This document shows positions 36,486-44,946 of a DNA stretch of 64,000 bases, in pieces. The notes under the pieces are model-generated. The model was not told the DNA's origin. It was given only the letters and a program-made list of their open reading frames with translations, and ran no database searches. The DNA lies in contig NZ_OZ245757.1 in assembly GCF_965227505.1 (NCBI RefSeq), positions 2,728,001 to 2,792,000 of the forward strand. The letters are read 5' to 3'. This DNA comes from Pelagibius sp965227505 (GTDB taxonomy: Bacteria > Pseudomonadota > Alphaproteobacteria > Kiloniellales > Kiloniellaceae). Each line of letters opens with the position of its first letter. The stretch's first letter is position 1. The position numbers and the translations under genes are program-made.

Positions 36486-37328
36486 GTGTCTGTCAGACCG
36501 ATCATCATTGCCGAAGACAACGACAAACTGCGGCGTCTCTACTCTGAGATGCTGGAAGCCGCCGGATTCAAGGTGATGCATGCCAGCGATGGCGAAAAAG
36601 CCATCAGCCTGCTGCACAAGATCGTCAATCCCCAGCTCATCATCCTGGACGTCATGATGCCGCGCCTGGACGGCATCCAGACCTGTGCGCGGATCCGCAA
36701 GATGCAGGGCCTGCGGCCCTGCCCGATCCTGTTCCTGACCGCTCTGGACAGCCCCGAGACCATTCTGGAGTGCCTGAACGCCGGCGGCGACGACTACCTC
36801 GTCAAATCGGCCCCGATGGCCGAACTGGTGGAACGGGTTCAGTACTGGTCGCGCAAAGGCTCCTCGGAGGAGGGCACCGAGCGCCGCAAGAAGGCCATCA
36901 AGGAGCTCGAATCCCTGGCCACCGAACAGGACGGCCTGGACAGCGCCGGCGCCGCCGATGAAATCGCCCAGGAAAGCGCCGCCGTGGAGCTGATCGCGGC
37001 CTTCATCGAGGAAACCGACGAGGCCTTCACGGAGAAGGTCGATACCTTCTACCGCTTCGGCTATCTGGTCAGTCTGGTGAGCACCTATCTCAAGACCAAC
37101 AGCGCCCAGGACCGCCGCTTCGGACGTGTCGTGCGCAACCTAGTCTACCGCACCGGCTTCGTCGACCGCAAAGAGATCGACGCAATGCTGGACAATTACG
37201 AACGCATCGTCAGTCAGGGCCAGTTCCAGCAGGGCTGGAAGCACGGCCAGGACGTCGCCGTGACCATCGGAGTCCCCGATGCACCCCGCCCGGGTGCCGG
37301 AGCGGACGGGGAGCCGGTTCCCTCATGA
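36486..37328 (+). CDS. Response regulator with an unassigned helical output domain
   Basis: This is a 280-residue cytoplasmic protein. The receiver domain (residues 1-120) has the acidic pair E10/D11, the phosphoacceptor D55 in LIILDVMMPRLDG, T in FLTALDS and K in YLVKSAP. The remaining 160 residues are predominantly helical and contain no HTH, GGDEF, or other known output. FIEETDEAFTEKVDTFYRFG and RRFGRVVRNLVYRTGFVDRK look like a conserved, unnamed domain. GTG at 36486 is preferred; ATG at 36426 is an alternative. The stop overlaps the start of the histidine kinase gene (ATGA), so the two form one operon. Confidence 0.85.
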   Translation: MSVRPIIIAEDNDKLRRLYSEMLEAAGFKVMHASDGEKAISLLHKIVNPQLIILDVMMPRLDGIQTCARIRKMQGLRPCPILFLTALDSPETILECLNAGGDDYLVKSAPMAELVERVQYWSRKGSSEEGTERRKKAIKELESLATEQDGLDSAGAADEIAQESAAVELIAAFIEETDEAFTEKVDTFYRFGYLVSLVSTYLKTNSAQDRRFGRVVRNLVYRTGFVDRKEIDAMLDNYERIVSQGQFQQGWKHGQDVAVTIGVPDAPRPGAGADGEPVPS

Positions 37329-38401
37329 CCGCTGCGGGCATGGCGCTGGATACCGCCTGGCCCTGGATCGCAGGCTTCGGCGCTCTGCTCGTTCTGCTGA
37401 TCGTCGCCCAGATCGTCCTCACCCTGAGGCAGACAGAGGCCCTGCGCGCGCTGACGGTGCGGCAGGAAAGCGTCGAGGCCCAGGCACCGGCCGACGCCAC
37501 CCGGACGGCCGAGGTGCAGGAGGCCATGGCGGTCCAGCAGCGCCGCCTTGAAGAGGCCCTGGAGAGCCTGCGCCAGGCGCGCGACAAAGCCACCCGGGCG
37601 GACCGCGCCAGCGAGGCGAAGTCGGCCTTCCTCACCATGATGAGTCACGAGCTGCGCACACCGCTGAGCGCCATCATCGGCTTTGCCGAGATGATCGAGC
37701 AGCAGGCCATGGGCCCGGTGGGCAACACCAAGTACCGCGACTACGCCACCGACATCCGCCAGTCCGGCCAGCACCTGCTGGGAATCATCAACGACATCCT
37801 CGACCTCTCCAAGGTGGAGTCCGGCCGCGAGAGCCTGCAGGAACAAGACATCGGGGCGCAGGCGCTGTTTGACCGGGTGCGCGCCCTGCTGGCGGTGCGC
37901 GCCCAGGAGGCCGGTGTGGCCCTGGGCTTCGATGTGCCGGACGATCTGCCGGTTATCCGCGCCGACAAGCGGCGCCTCGTCCAGATCCTCGTGAACCTGC
38001 TGTCCAACGCGGTGAAGTTTACCCCCGCCGGCGGCAGCGTCACCCTGCGCTGCTGGGCGACGCCGGGCAGCGGCGTGGTGTTCCAGTCCATCGACAGCGG
38101 GATCGGCATCGCCCGCGAGGACATTCCCCTGGCGCTCTCCGTCTTCGGCCAGGTCGAGAACGACTGCGCGCAGCAGGGCACCGGCCTCGGCCTGCCGCTG
38201 GCCAAGGCGCTCGCCGAACTGCACGGCGGTACCCTCGACCTGCAGAGCGAACTCGGCCGCGGCACCACGGTCACCCTGCGCCTGCCGGCCTATCGCATCG
38301 TCGCCCCCGCCCTTGCAATGGAGGCGCCGGCAAAGGACGGGCCCGATCAGGACGCAGCGGATCTGCGGCAGGCGGATCTGCGGCAGACAGCCGCCGGCTA
38401 G
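37325..38401 (+). CDS. Sensor histidine kinase
   Basis: This 358-residue kinase has one N-terminal membrane helix (about residues 13-33), then a coiled coil (about 45-100). The HisKA domain has H108 in MSHELRTPL. The HATPase domain shows N (LVNLLSNAVKF), G1 (IDSGIGIA) and G2 (GTGLGLPLA) boxes. There is almost no periplasmic part, so the signal is probably sensed in the membrane or cytoplasm, perhaps through the coiled coil. It is translationally coupled to the upstream response regulator. The C-terminal tail contains a recent 15-bp duplication (38357-38386, encoding ADLRQ twice). Confidence 0.92.
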   Translation: MTAAGMALDTAWPWIAGFGALLVLLIVAQIVLTLRQTEALRALTVRQESVEAQAPADATRTAEVQEAMAVQQRRLEEALESLRQARDKATRADRASEAKSAFLTMMSHELRTPLSAIIGFAEMIEQQAMGPVGNTKYRDYATDIRQSGQHLLGIINDILDLSKVESGRESLQEQDIGAQALFDRVRALLAVRAQEAGVALGFDVPDDLPVIRADKRRLVQILVNLLSNAVKFTPAGGSVTLRCWATPGSGVVFQSIDSGIGIAREDIPLALSVFGQVENDCAQQGTGLGLPLAKALAELHGGTLDLQSELGRGTTVTLRLPAYRIVAPALAMEAPAKDGPDQDAADLRQADLRQTAAG

Positions 38402-38414
38402 AACAAGCCGCGCA

Positions 38415-38551
38415 TTCGGAAAAGCTTTGGAAAAAGCGGGCGGTCCCGCTGGCTTGGGGCCCCTACGTGGGGTACGAGACCGCCCGTAAGTGGAGCTTTC
38501 GGAAAAGTGCGGGGCGGCCACGTGTGGTCGGGGCACATGGCCGCCCCTCTT
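38415..38551 (+). ncRNA. Candidate structured RNA: two tandem hairpin modules
   Basis: Two related modules repeat with a 71-bp period. Each has AGCTTT, then a GGAAAA-type A-rich patch, then GCGGG-CGG opening a strong hairpin. Module 1: AGCTTT at 38423, stem GGGCGGTC (38438-38445) with GACCGCCC (38478-38485), and an inner CCCC-TACGT-GGGG hairpin at 38460-38472. Module 2: AGCTTT at 38494, stem GGGGCGGCCA (38511-38520) with TGGCCGCCCC (38538-38547), inner TGTG/CACA pairing, and TCTT after it. The 10-mer TTCGGAAAAG also occurs in both (38415, 38498). It could be tandem small RNAs or an elaborate double terminator for the kinase operon. Confidence 0.5.
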
Positions 38552-38736
38552 AGTCACCAGCGTTTTGGGGCAATATTTCGAGGATCGCTGGCCTCCTCGA
38601 CACAGAGAGGGGAAGTCTCCGTGACTAGGAAGCTAGGCAGCGATTGCGGTTTGATCTGGCCGCAAATGCGGCGAGATTGTGATTTCTGTCCCGGAAGGGG
38701 CGCGGCGGGCGATCAACCGGACGCCTGCAGTGCACG

Positions 38737-38867
38737 CCCCCCTCACCCTCCCGCACACTCCTCCTTGGGCGCGGGCCCCTGCCTCTCCCACGAGGGGGAG
38801 AGGGGTTGAGCGGCAGCATCTTTCTTATCCCCCTCTCCCCTGGTGGGAGAGGGTCGGGGTGAGGGGG
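38737..38867. repeat. CCCTCACCC-type intergenic palindromic repeat
   Basis: The element begins CCCCCTCACCCTCCC and ends GGGTCGGGGTGAGGGGG, so its ends are inverted. It contains internal hairpins around CCTCTCCCACGAGGGGGAGAGG and CCCTCTCCCCTGGTGGGAGAGG, each split over arms. Such elements are common between genes in proteobacteria. Confidence 0.75.
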
Positions 38868-38905
38868 AGACATCGTCTCCCCTGACCGCCGACAGAGTCC
38901 CCGTC

Positions 38906-40141
38906 TCAGCCGTAGCTGCGCTGGTCGTCGATGACCTTGCCGTCGTTGGGCAGGCTGCCGGGGGCCACCGCCTCCACCCCGCCGGTCACCTTGCAGCAGG
39001 CCTTCAGGCTTTCGGCGATGGCGGCCACGAGGGCGGCATCGGCGCCGGTCTCCACCTCGCAGTGCAGGGTCATGGCATCGGCGTCGCCGTCACGGGTGAC
39101 CACGAGGCGGGCGCGGCCGATCTCGCCATGGCGCTTCAGCACCGCGGCCACCTGGGCCGGCTGTACGAACATGCCTTTCACCTTGGTCGCCTGATCCGCG
39201 CGGCCCATCCAGCCCTTGATGCGCGGCGCCGTGCGCCCGCAGGGGCTCTGGCCCGGCAGGATCGCAGAGAGGTCGCCGGTGGCAAAACGCACCAGCGGAT
39301 AGTCGGGGTTGAGGGTGGTGACCACCACCTCGCCCACCTCGCCCTCCGGCAGCGGGTCGCCGGTGCCGGGCCGCAGGATCTCGACGATGATTTCCTCGTC
39401 CAGGATCATGCCCTCCCGCGCCTCGGACTCGTAGGCGATCAGCCCCAGGTCCGCCGTGGCGTAGCACTGCAGCACGGCGACTCCGCGCTCTGCATAGGCC
39501 TGACGCAGTTCCGGGAAGAGAGCGCCGCCGGAAACCAGTGCGCGGGTGATGGAACTGCAGTCCAGACCCATTTCCTGGCCCTTGTCGAGCAGCACTTTCA
39601 GGAAGTCCGGCGTTCCGATGTAGGCCGAGGGACGCAGGTGGGCGATGGCCTGGACCTGATGCTCGCTGTTGCCGACACCGCCGGGAATGACGGCACAGCC
39701 CAGACCGCGGGCGGCCCCGTCCAGCATCCATCCGCCCGGCGTCAGGTGATAGGAAAAGCAGTTGTGGACGATGTCGCCGGGGCGCAAGCCGGCGGCGAAG
39801 AGCGCGCGCTCCAGGCGCCAGAAACCCTGGCGCGGCCCTTCGAACTCGTAGATCGGCCCCGGCGAGGCGAAGAGGTGCGCGGCCTCCCCCGGCGCCAGGG
39901 CGGCCAGGCCGCCGAAGGGCGGCGCCGCCTTCTGCCGCTCGATCAGGTCGGCCTTGCGGGTCACCGGCAGCGCCGCCAGCGCGGCACGGTCGGTGACCTC
40001 CGCCGCATCGACCCCGGCCAGGATCTCGCCAAAGCCGGCGGTCTTCTCCTGGGCTCGCGCCACAACGTCGGGCAGCGCCGCCATCAGCGCCGCCTCCCGC
40101 GCCTCCGCACTGCGGGTCTCGAGATCGTCGAAGTGTTCCAT
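38906..40141 (-). CDS. Phenylacetate-CoA ligase-like protein (divergent PaaK family)
   Basis: This 411-residue cytoplasmic protein is in the PaaK branch of adenylate-forming enzymes. It has the YIGTPDFLKVLLDKGQEMGL region, an SGGALFPELR motif, LQCYATADLG (an A5-like block) and VRFATGDLSAILPG. Where PaaK has the P-loop SSGTTGKP, this protein reads LFASPGPIYEFEG, so nucleotide handling must differ. A C-terminal lysine in NDGKVIDDQR could be the catalytic one. The gene lies 195 bp after livF in the same direction and closes the Liv-type cluster. Its substrate is presumably the same acid or a product of it. Function is inferred from family and context only. Confidence 0.8.
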   Translation of the reverse strand: MEHFDDLETRSAEAREAALMAALPDVVARAQEKTAGFGEILAGVDAAEVTDRAALAALPVTRKADLIERQKAAPPFGGLAALAPGEAAHLFASPGPIYEFEGPRQGFWRLERALFAAGLRPGDIVHNCFSYHLTPGGWMLDGAARGLGCAVIPGGVGNSEHQVQAIAHLRPSAYIGTPDFLKVLLDKGQEMGLDCSSITRALVSGGALFPELRQAYAERGVAVLQCYATADLGLIAYESEAREGMILDEEIIVEILRPGTGDPLPEGEVGEVVVTTLNPDYPLVRFATGDLSAILPGQSPCGRTAPRIKGWMGRADQATKVKGMFVQPAQVAAVLKRHGEIGRARLVVTRDGDADAMTLHCEVETGADAALVAAIAESLKACCKVTGGVEAVAPGSLPNDGKVIDDQRSYG

Positions 40142-40190
40142 CGCCTTGCTCTAGAAAGCTGTAGGGTACATCGGATCAACAATTGACCTC

Positions 40191-40304
40191 GTGCTTCGAG
40201 ACGCCCATTCAGTTCCCGTGGGGCTCCTCAGCATGAGGTCAATTACTCCAAGATGTTGCCTCACCCTGGGGAGCGGTCCGCAGGACCGCGTCTCGAAGGG
40301 TGAC
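40191..40304. repeat. Dispersed intergenic palindromic repeat, copy 2
   Basis: This unit of about 114 bp begins GTGCTTCGAGACG and ends CGTCTCGAAGGGTG and contains CTCCTCAGCATGAGG, as in the copy at 4548-4688. A 10-bp inverted pair AATTGACCTC (40181-40190) / GAGGTCAATT (40235-40244) overlaps its left half. It separates livF from the PaaK-like gene. Confidence 0.75.
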
Positions 40305-40336
40305 GTTGGGGGGCGCCGCTTATCCTTCTCACAACT

Positions 40337-41182
40337 CTATAGCCAGCGCTTGCGGCGCTTGTAGTGCTTGACGTCGCGGTAGGACTTGCGGCCCGAGGCG
40401 GAGAGGCCGAGGTAGAACTCCTTCACGTCCTCGTTCTCGCGCAGCTTCTCGGCATCGCCGTCCAGCACCACGCGGCCGCTCTCAAGAATATAGCCGTAGC
40501 GCGCATACTTCAGCGCCACGTTGGTGTTCTGCTCGGCCAGCAGGAAGGAGACGCCCTCCTCCTCGTTCAGCCGCTTCACCGTCTCGAAGATGCCTTCGAC
40601 GAGCTGCGGGGCGAGGCCCATGGAGGGTTCGTCCAGCAGGATCATCTTGGGCCGGCTCATCAGCGCACGGCCGATGGCGCACATCTGCTGCTCGCCGCCG
40701 GAGGTGTAGCCGGCCATGGAGCCGCGCCGCTCCTTCAGGCGCGGGAAGTAGCTGTAGACCATCTCCAGGTCCTCGGCGACGGCGGCGCGCCCGTCGCTGC
40801 GGGTATAGGCGCCGGTCATGAGATTCTCTTCGATGGTCAGATGCTCGAAACAGTGGCGCCCCTCCATCACCTGGACGACGCCGGACTTCACCAGATCGTT
40901 GGGCGTCAGGGCGTCGACCCGCGCGCCCTCGAATTCGATGGAGCCCTTGGTCACCTCGCCGCGCTCGGCACGCAGCAGGTTGGAGATCGCCTTCAGGGTG
41001 GTGGTCTTGCCGGCGCCGTTGGCGCCGAGCAGGGCAACGATGCCGCCGCGCGGCACCTCCAGCGAGACCCCCTTCAGCACCAGGATCACGTGGTCGTAGA
41101 TGACCTCGATGTTGTTCACCGTCAGAACCGCCTGCGCCGCTTCCGGGGCGGCGGCGGTCTGCAGGTCCAGGGCTTCGCTCAT
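40337..41182 (-). CDS. Branched-chain amino acid-type ABC ATPase (LivF)
   Basis: This 281-residue ATPase has Walker A LLGANGAGKTTTLKAI, signature YTSGGEQQMCAIGRALMSRP and Walker B ILLDEPSMGLAP, with the LivF-type insert ERGEVTKGSIEFEGARVDAL. Its C-terminus extends about 30 residues beyond typical LivF and is rich in lysine/arginine (YRDVKHYKRRKRWL). The start is ATG at 41182; AGGAGG lies 14 bases upstream. It pairs with LivG to power the LivHM permease. In this cluster the transported compound is probably not a branched-chain amino acid, given the two flanking ligase genes. Confidence 0.92.
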   Translation of the reverse strand: MSEALDLQTAAAPEAAQAVLTVNNIEVIYDHVILVLKGVSLEVPRGGIVALLGANGAGKTTTLKAISNLLRAERGEVTKGSIEFEGARVDALTPNDLVKSGVVQVMEGRHCFEHLTIEENLMTGAYTRSDGRAAVAEDLEMVYSYFPRLKERRGSMAGYTSGGEQQMCAIGRALMSRPKMILLDEPSMGLAPQLVEGIFETVKRLNEEEGVSFLLAEQNTNVALKYARYGYILESGRVVLDGDAEKLRENEDVKEFYLGLSASGRKSYRDVKHYKRRKRWL

Positions 41183-41369
41183 GGTGCTGTCAGAGACCTC
41201 CTGCTTTGCTCCGTCGGTATCGCGGTCGCGGGCTTTCGCGCCGCCATGCCGCGAGAAGCTGGCGGGGGACAGCCAGCGACGGCCGCCCCCGCTCATCTTC
41301 CAGGCCCTCCGCCTTCAGGCGCAGGGGTCAGGTGCCGACTCCTCGGTGCCGGCGTTTAACTGCAGGCCC

Positions 41370-42680
41370 CTAGTTGCAGGCACGGGGCGTGATCCCCTTT
41401 TCGGCCGCATAGTCGGCCGCCGCCTGTTCGATCATCGGCCGCAGCAGGCCGGAACGGTTGGGCTCGACCCAGTCGGAAACCGGGGTCCAGTTGGAACCGT
41501 CCCACTGCTGCACGAAGGCACGGCCCGTGCCCTCGTGATCGGCGCAGGTGATCTGGATGGACTCCATGAAGCCGGCCAGGCCCATAGCCTCGAGACGCGC
41601 TTCGTCGATGTTGAGCGCTTCGAAGCCGTCGCGGATCTGCTCGCCGGTGAGCGGCGTCTGGCCGTGCATGCCCTGGGCGGTGTGAATCGCCTCGGCGATC
41701 ACCGCCGCGTTCATGACGCCGCGGTTGTAGAGCACGGTGCCGACTTCCTCACGCGGGCCGGTGCCGTTGCCGGCATCGTGGACCAGACTCAGGATGTCCT
41801 GGATCGCCGGATACTCGGTGCCGGTGCCGTGGAAGTTCAGCGACTTGTAGCCGACCGCCTGGGCGCCCGCAGGCGTCACGTCCTGCTCGGAGCCGGACCA
41901 CCAGATGCCGATGAAGCGGTCCATGGGATAGCCGACGGCTGCCGCTTCCTTGATGGCGGTGGAGTTCATCACGCCCCAGCCCCACATGGCGGTCCAGTCC
42001 GGACGCACCTGGCGGCCGATCTGCAGCCATGTCGCCTTCTGCTCCAGGCCCGGGTGGGCGACGGGGAAGGGATGGAAGCTGAAGCCGTGCTTCTCGGCCA
42101 GGGCCTCCAGGGTCGCGATCGGCTCCTTGCCGTAGGCCGAGTCGTGATAGACCAGGGCGATCTTCTTGCCCTTGAGGTTCTCGTAGCCGCCCTCGTTCTT
42201 CGCGATGTAGTTCACGATGATGTCGGCGCCCGACCAGTAGGTCGCCGGCAGCGTGAAGACGTAGGGGAAGACCGTGCCGTCGGAGGCCGCGGTGCGCCCG
42301 TAGCCCATGGAGAGCACGGGGATCTTGTCGGCCGTGGCGCGGTCGATCAGCGCATAGGTGATGCCGGTCGACAGCGGCGTGATGGCCGCCGCACCCGGAC
42401 GCTTCAGGCGCTCGTAGCATTCGACGCCGCGGTCGTTGTTGTAGGCGGTGTCGCATTCCTCGTATTCGATCTCGACGCCGTTGATGCCGCCCTTGGCGTT
42501 GCGCATCTTGAAGTAGTCGCTGAAGCCGTTGGCGAAGGGAATGCCGTTGGGCGCATAGGGACCCGAGCGGTACATCAGCCCGGGCACGAACTGCTTGTCG
42601 GCGGCAGTGGCGGTGAAGGCCGTTGCCGTGACCATGGCGGCCGCGCCCAGCGCGGCCAGACCGAGAGCCTTGAATTTCAT
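41370..42680 (-). CDS. Periplasmic binding protein of a Liv-type ABC transporter
   Basis: This 436-residue protein has a Sec signal peptide (MKFKALGLAALGAAAMVTAT, cleavage after the following AFTATA) and a type I periplasmic-binding fold of the LivJ/LivK class. It is longer than LivJ (about 370). Recognisable parts are INGVEIEYEECDTAYNNDR, STGITYALIDRATADKIPVL and the hinge ALVYHDSAYGKEPIATLEAL. Ligand residues cannot be assigned. Members found next to acyl-CoA synthetase and PaaK-like genes form a distinct branch. It is encoded between livM and livF. Confidence 0.92.
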   Translation of the reverse strand: MKFKALGLAALGAAAMVTATAFTATAADKQFVPGLMYRSGPYAPNGIPFANGFSDYFKMRNAKGGINGVEIEYEECDTAYNNDRGVECYERLKRPGAAAITPLSTGITYALIDRATADKIPVLSMGYGRTAASDGTVFPYVFTLPATYWSGADIIVNYIAKNEGGYENLKGKKIALVYHDSAYGKEPIATLEALAEKHGFSFHPFPVAHPGLEQKATWLQIGRQVRPDWTAMWGWGVMNSTAIKEAAAVGYPMDRFIGIWWSGSEQDVTPAGAQAVGYKSLNFHGTGTEYPAIQDILSLVHDAGNGTGPREEVGTVLYNRGVMNAAVIAEAIHTAQGMHGQTPLTGEQIRDGFEALNIDEARLEAMGLAGFMESIQITCADHEGTGRAFVQQWDGSNWTPVSDWVEPNRSGLLRPMIEQAAADYAAEKGITPRACN

Positions 42681-42805
42681 CCGTCTAAACCTCCCTTGGT
42701 TATCCTTTCAGCGGGCGATGGTCTCCCGCCCCGGCGGATCTTGTTTTGTCTCCCGCCGAAGCCCCGCCAAGACCCCGGCACGATCACCCGATTGCCCCCT
42801 GTTTC

Positions 42806-43885
42806 CTAATAGGGGAATGGCCAGAGGCGCAGCTTCTCCTTGGCGATCTGCCACAGCCGGGCAAGGCCGTGAGGCTCGACGATCAGGAAGAAGACGATGA
42901 GCGCCCCGAAAATCATGAACTCGATATGCGACACCAGCGCCGTGGAGATCGTCGGGTCGATCGCCAGCATGCCGTTGTTCAGAAGGATCGGCAGCAGCAC
43001 GATGAAGGCGGCGCCCAGGAAGGAGCCGAGGATCGAGCCCAGCCCGCCGATGATGATCATGAACAGCACCTGGAAGGAGCGGTTGATCTCAAAGGCCAGG
43101 GCCTCGACAGAGCCTGTATAGACGAAGGCCCAGAGCGCGCCGGCGATGCCGATGTAAAACGAACTGACGGCAAAGGCCGAGAGCTTGGCCCAGAGCGGGC
43201 GGATGCCGATGATCTCTGCGGCGATGTCCATGTCGCGGATGGCCATCCAGGTTCTGCCGATGCGGCTGCGCACCAGGTTCTTGGCGACCAGCGCCAGGAC
43301 CGCGACGAAGACCAGCAGGAAGAGATACTTGGTCACCGGCCCGGCCTGGGTGCCGGTGATGAAGACGCCGGGAAAGAGCTCGCGCGGCGGCGCCGATATG
43401 ACGCCGGAGGAGGAGTAGTTGGTCCACCAGTCGAACTTGTTGAACATCCAGACCAGGAAGAACTGCGCCGCGAGCGTGGCCACCGCCAGGTAAAAGCCCT
43501 TGATGCGCAGGCTGGGCAGGCCGAAGAGCACGCCGACCCCCGCGGTGCCGAGCCCGGCCAGCAGGAAGATGATGACGATGTGCAGTTCCGGGAAAGCGGT
43601 CGCCAGCTTGTAGGAGAAGAAGGCGCCGCAGGCCATGAAGCCGCCGGTGCCCAGCGACAGCTGGCCGCAGTAGCCGGTCAGGATGTTGAGGCCCAGCGCC
43701 GCCATGGCGAAGACCAGGAAGGGCACGAAGATGGTTTCCAAAAAGTATTCGTTGGCCAGCGCCGGAACGCCGAGCACGGCAATGGCGGCCATCAGCACGA
43801 TGGCGATCTGGTCCTGGCGGATCGGGAAGATCGCCTGGTCGGCGGCATAGCTGGTCTTGAACTGTCCGGCTTCGCGGTAAAGCAT
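42806..43885 (-). CDS. Liv-type ABC transporter permease (LivM)
   Basis: This 359-residue inner-membrane protein has about ten helices and the LivM hallmarks LNILTGYCGQLSLGTGGFMA, GIYFRF-type loops represented by GLPSLRIKGFYLAVATLAAQ, and the EAA-like IRDMDIAAEIIGIRPLWAKL. It forms the translocation channel with LivH. It lies 15 bp after livH. The N-terminal 30 residues are longer and less conserved than in E. coli LivM. Confidence 0.93.
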   Translation of the reverse strand: MLYREAGQFKTSYAADQAIFPIRQDQIAIVLMAAIAVLGVPALANEYFLETIFVPFLVFAMAALGLNILTGYCGQLSLGTGGFMACGAFFSYKLATAFPELHIVIIFLLAGLGTAGVGVLFGLPSLRIKGFYLAVATLAAQFFLVWMFNKFDWWTNYSSSGVISAPPRELFPGVFITGTQAGPVTKYLFLLVFVAVLALVAKNLVRSRIGRTWMAIRDMDIAAEIIGIRPLWAKLSAFAVSSFYIGIAGALWAFVYTGSVEALAFEINRSFQVLFMIIIGGLGSILGSFLGAAFIVLLPILLNNGMLAIDPTISTALVSHIEFMIFGALIVFFLIVEPHGLARLWQIAKEKLRLWPFPY

Positions 43886-43900
43886 GGCGCCAGCCCCTTC

Positions 43901-44917
43901 CTATATTCGCTCGATGATCTTCTCGCCGAACAGCCCCTGGGGCCGGAACAGCAGGAAGACCAGGGCCAGCATGTAGGCGAACCAGTCCTGAATGGCGCCG
44001 CCGAAGATCGGCCCCAGGAAGACCTCCGCCAGCTGCTCGCCGGCGCCGATGATGAGGCCGCCGACGATGGCGCCGGGGATCGAGGTGAAGCCGCCGAGGA
44101 TCAGCACCGGCAGCGCCTTCAGCGCGATCAGCGCGAGGGAGAACTGCACGCCGGCCTTGGAGCCCCACATGATGCCCGCCACAAGGGCGACGATGCCGGC
44201 CACCGACCAGACGATGGCCCAGATGGTCTTCAGGGGGATGCCGACGGAAAGCGCGGCCTGATGGTCGTCGGCCACGGCGCGCAGCGCGCGCCCGACCCGG
44301 GTGTACTGGAAGAAGACCGCCAGGCCCGCCACCAGCACAGCGCCCACCAGGGCCGCCACCAGATCGAAGGAGTTGATCAGCAGGCCGTTTTCGAAGACCC
44401 CCTCGGCGACGATGATCGGCGCCTTCGAGATGCCGATGTCCAGCACCTTCACGTCGGAGCCCCAGAGGGTCTGCCCGAAGCCGTCGAGGAAATAGAAGAT
44501 GCCGATGGTGGCCATGAAGAGGATGATGTGCGGCTGGTTCACCAGCGGCCTCAAGACGACGCGCTCGATGGCCAGGGCCAGCAGCACCATGACCGCGGCG
44601 GTGACGACGAAGGCCAGGGTCCAGTGCAGGCCCATTTCGATGAAGCCGACCATGGTCAGCGCCGCGAAGAGCACCATGGAGCCCTGGGCGAAGTTGAAGA
44701 TGCCCGAGGCTTTGAAGATCAGCACGAAGCCGAGCGCGACCAGGGAGTACATCACGCCCTGCAGCAACCCGGCGATCAGCACCTCGATGAAGTAGCCCCA
44801 GGCGAAGAACAGCGAGGAGTCGACCGCGGCCAAACCCTTGAAGCCGAGACCGAGGGCCGCGATCAGAAGCGGCGTTATCAGGAGCCAGATGCCGAAACGC
44901 AGAGCCGTGGGGTTCAT
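43901..44917 (-). CDS. Liv-type ABC transporter permease (LivH)
   Basis: This 338-residue inner-membrane protein has eight or so helices. LLQGVMYSLVALGFVLIFKA near residue 48 and FNFAQGSMVLFAALTMVGF are the LivH signature, and GRALRAVADDHQAALSVGIP is the coupling loop. It has an N-terminal extension of about 40 residues with an additional helix compared with E. coli LivH. ATG at 44917 has AGGAGG eight bases upstream, which decides the start over the open frame that runs to 45142 into livG. Confidence 0.93.
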   Translation of the reverse strand: MNPTALRFGIWLLITPLLIAALGLGFKGLAAVDSSLFFAWGYFIEVLIAGLLQGVMYSLVALGFVLIFKASGIFNFAQGSMVLFAALTMVGFIEMGLHWTLAFVVTAAVMVLLALAIERVVLRPLVNQPHIILFMATIGIFYFLDGFGQTLWGSDVKVLDIGISKAPIIVAEGVFENGLLINSFDLVAALVGAVLVAGLAVFFQYTRVGRALRAVADDHQAALSVGIPLKTIWAIVWSVAGIVALVAGIMWGSKAGVQFSLALIALKALPVLILGGFTSIPGAIVGGLIIGAGEQLAEVFLGPIFGGAIQDWFAYMLALVFLLFRPQGLFGEKIIERI

Positions 44918-44946
44918 GCCAGACGCCTCCTCATGCCTGCCGCCTC

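Larger units (their letters stand above)
38402..38905. other. Intergenic region between the kinase and PaaK-like genes
   Basis: This 504-bp gap between convergent genes holds the tandem-hairpin element (38415-38551) and a CCCTCACCC-type repeat (38737-38867). The stretch between them shows no gene or convincing promoter. Confidence 0.75.

Noticed and set aside
40154..40178. A second sigma-E promoter before the PaaK-like gene
   Set aside because: TGATCC is present on the minus strand, but no TAAGA-like -10 occurs at 18 bp.
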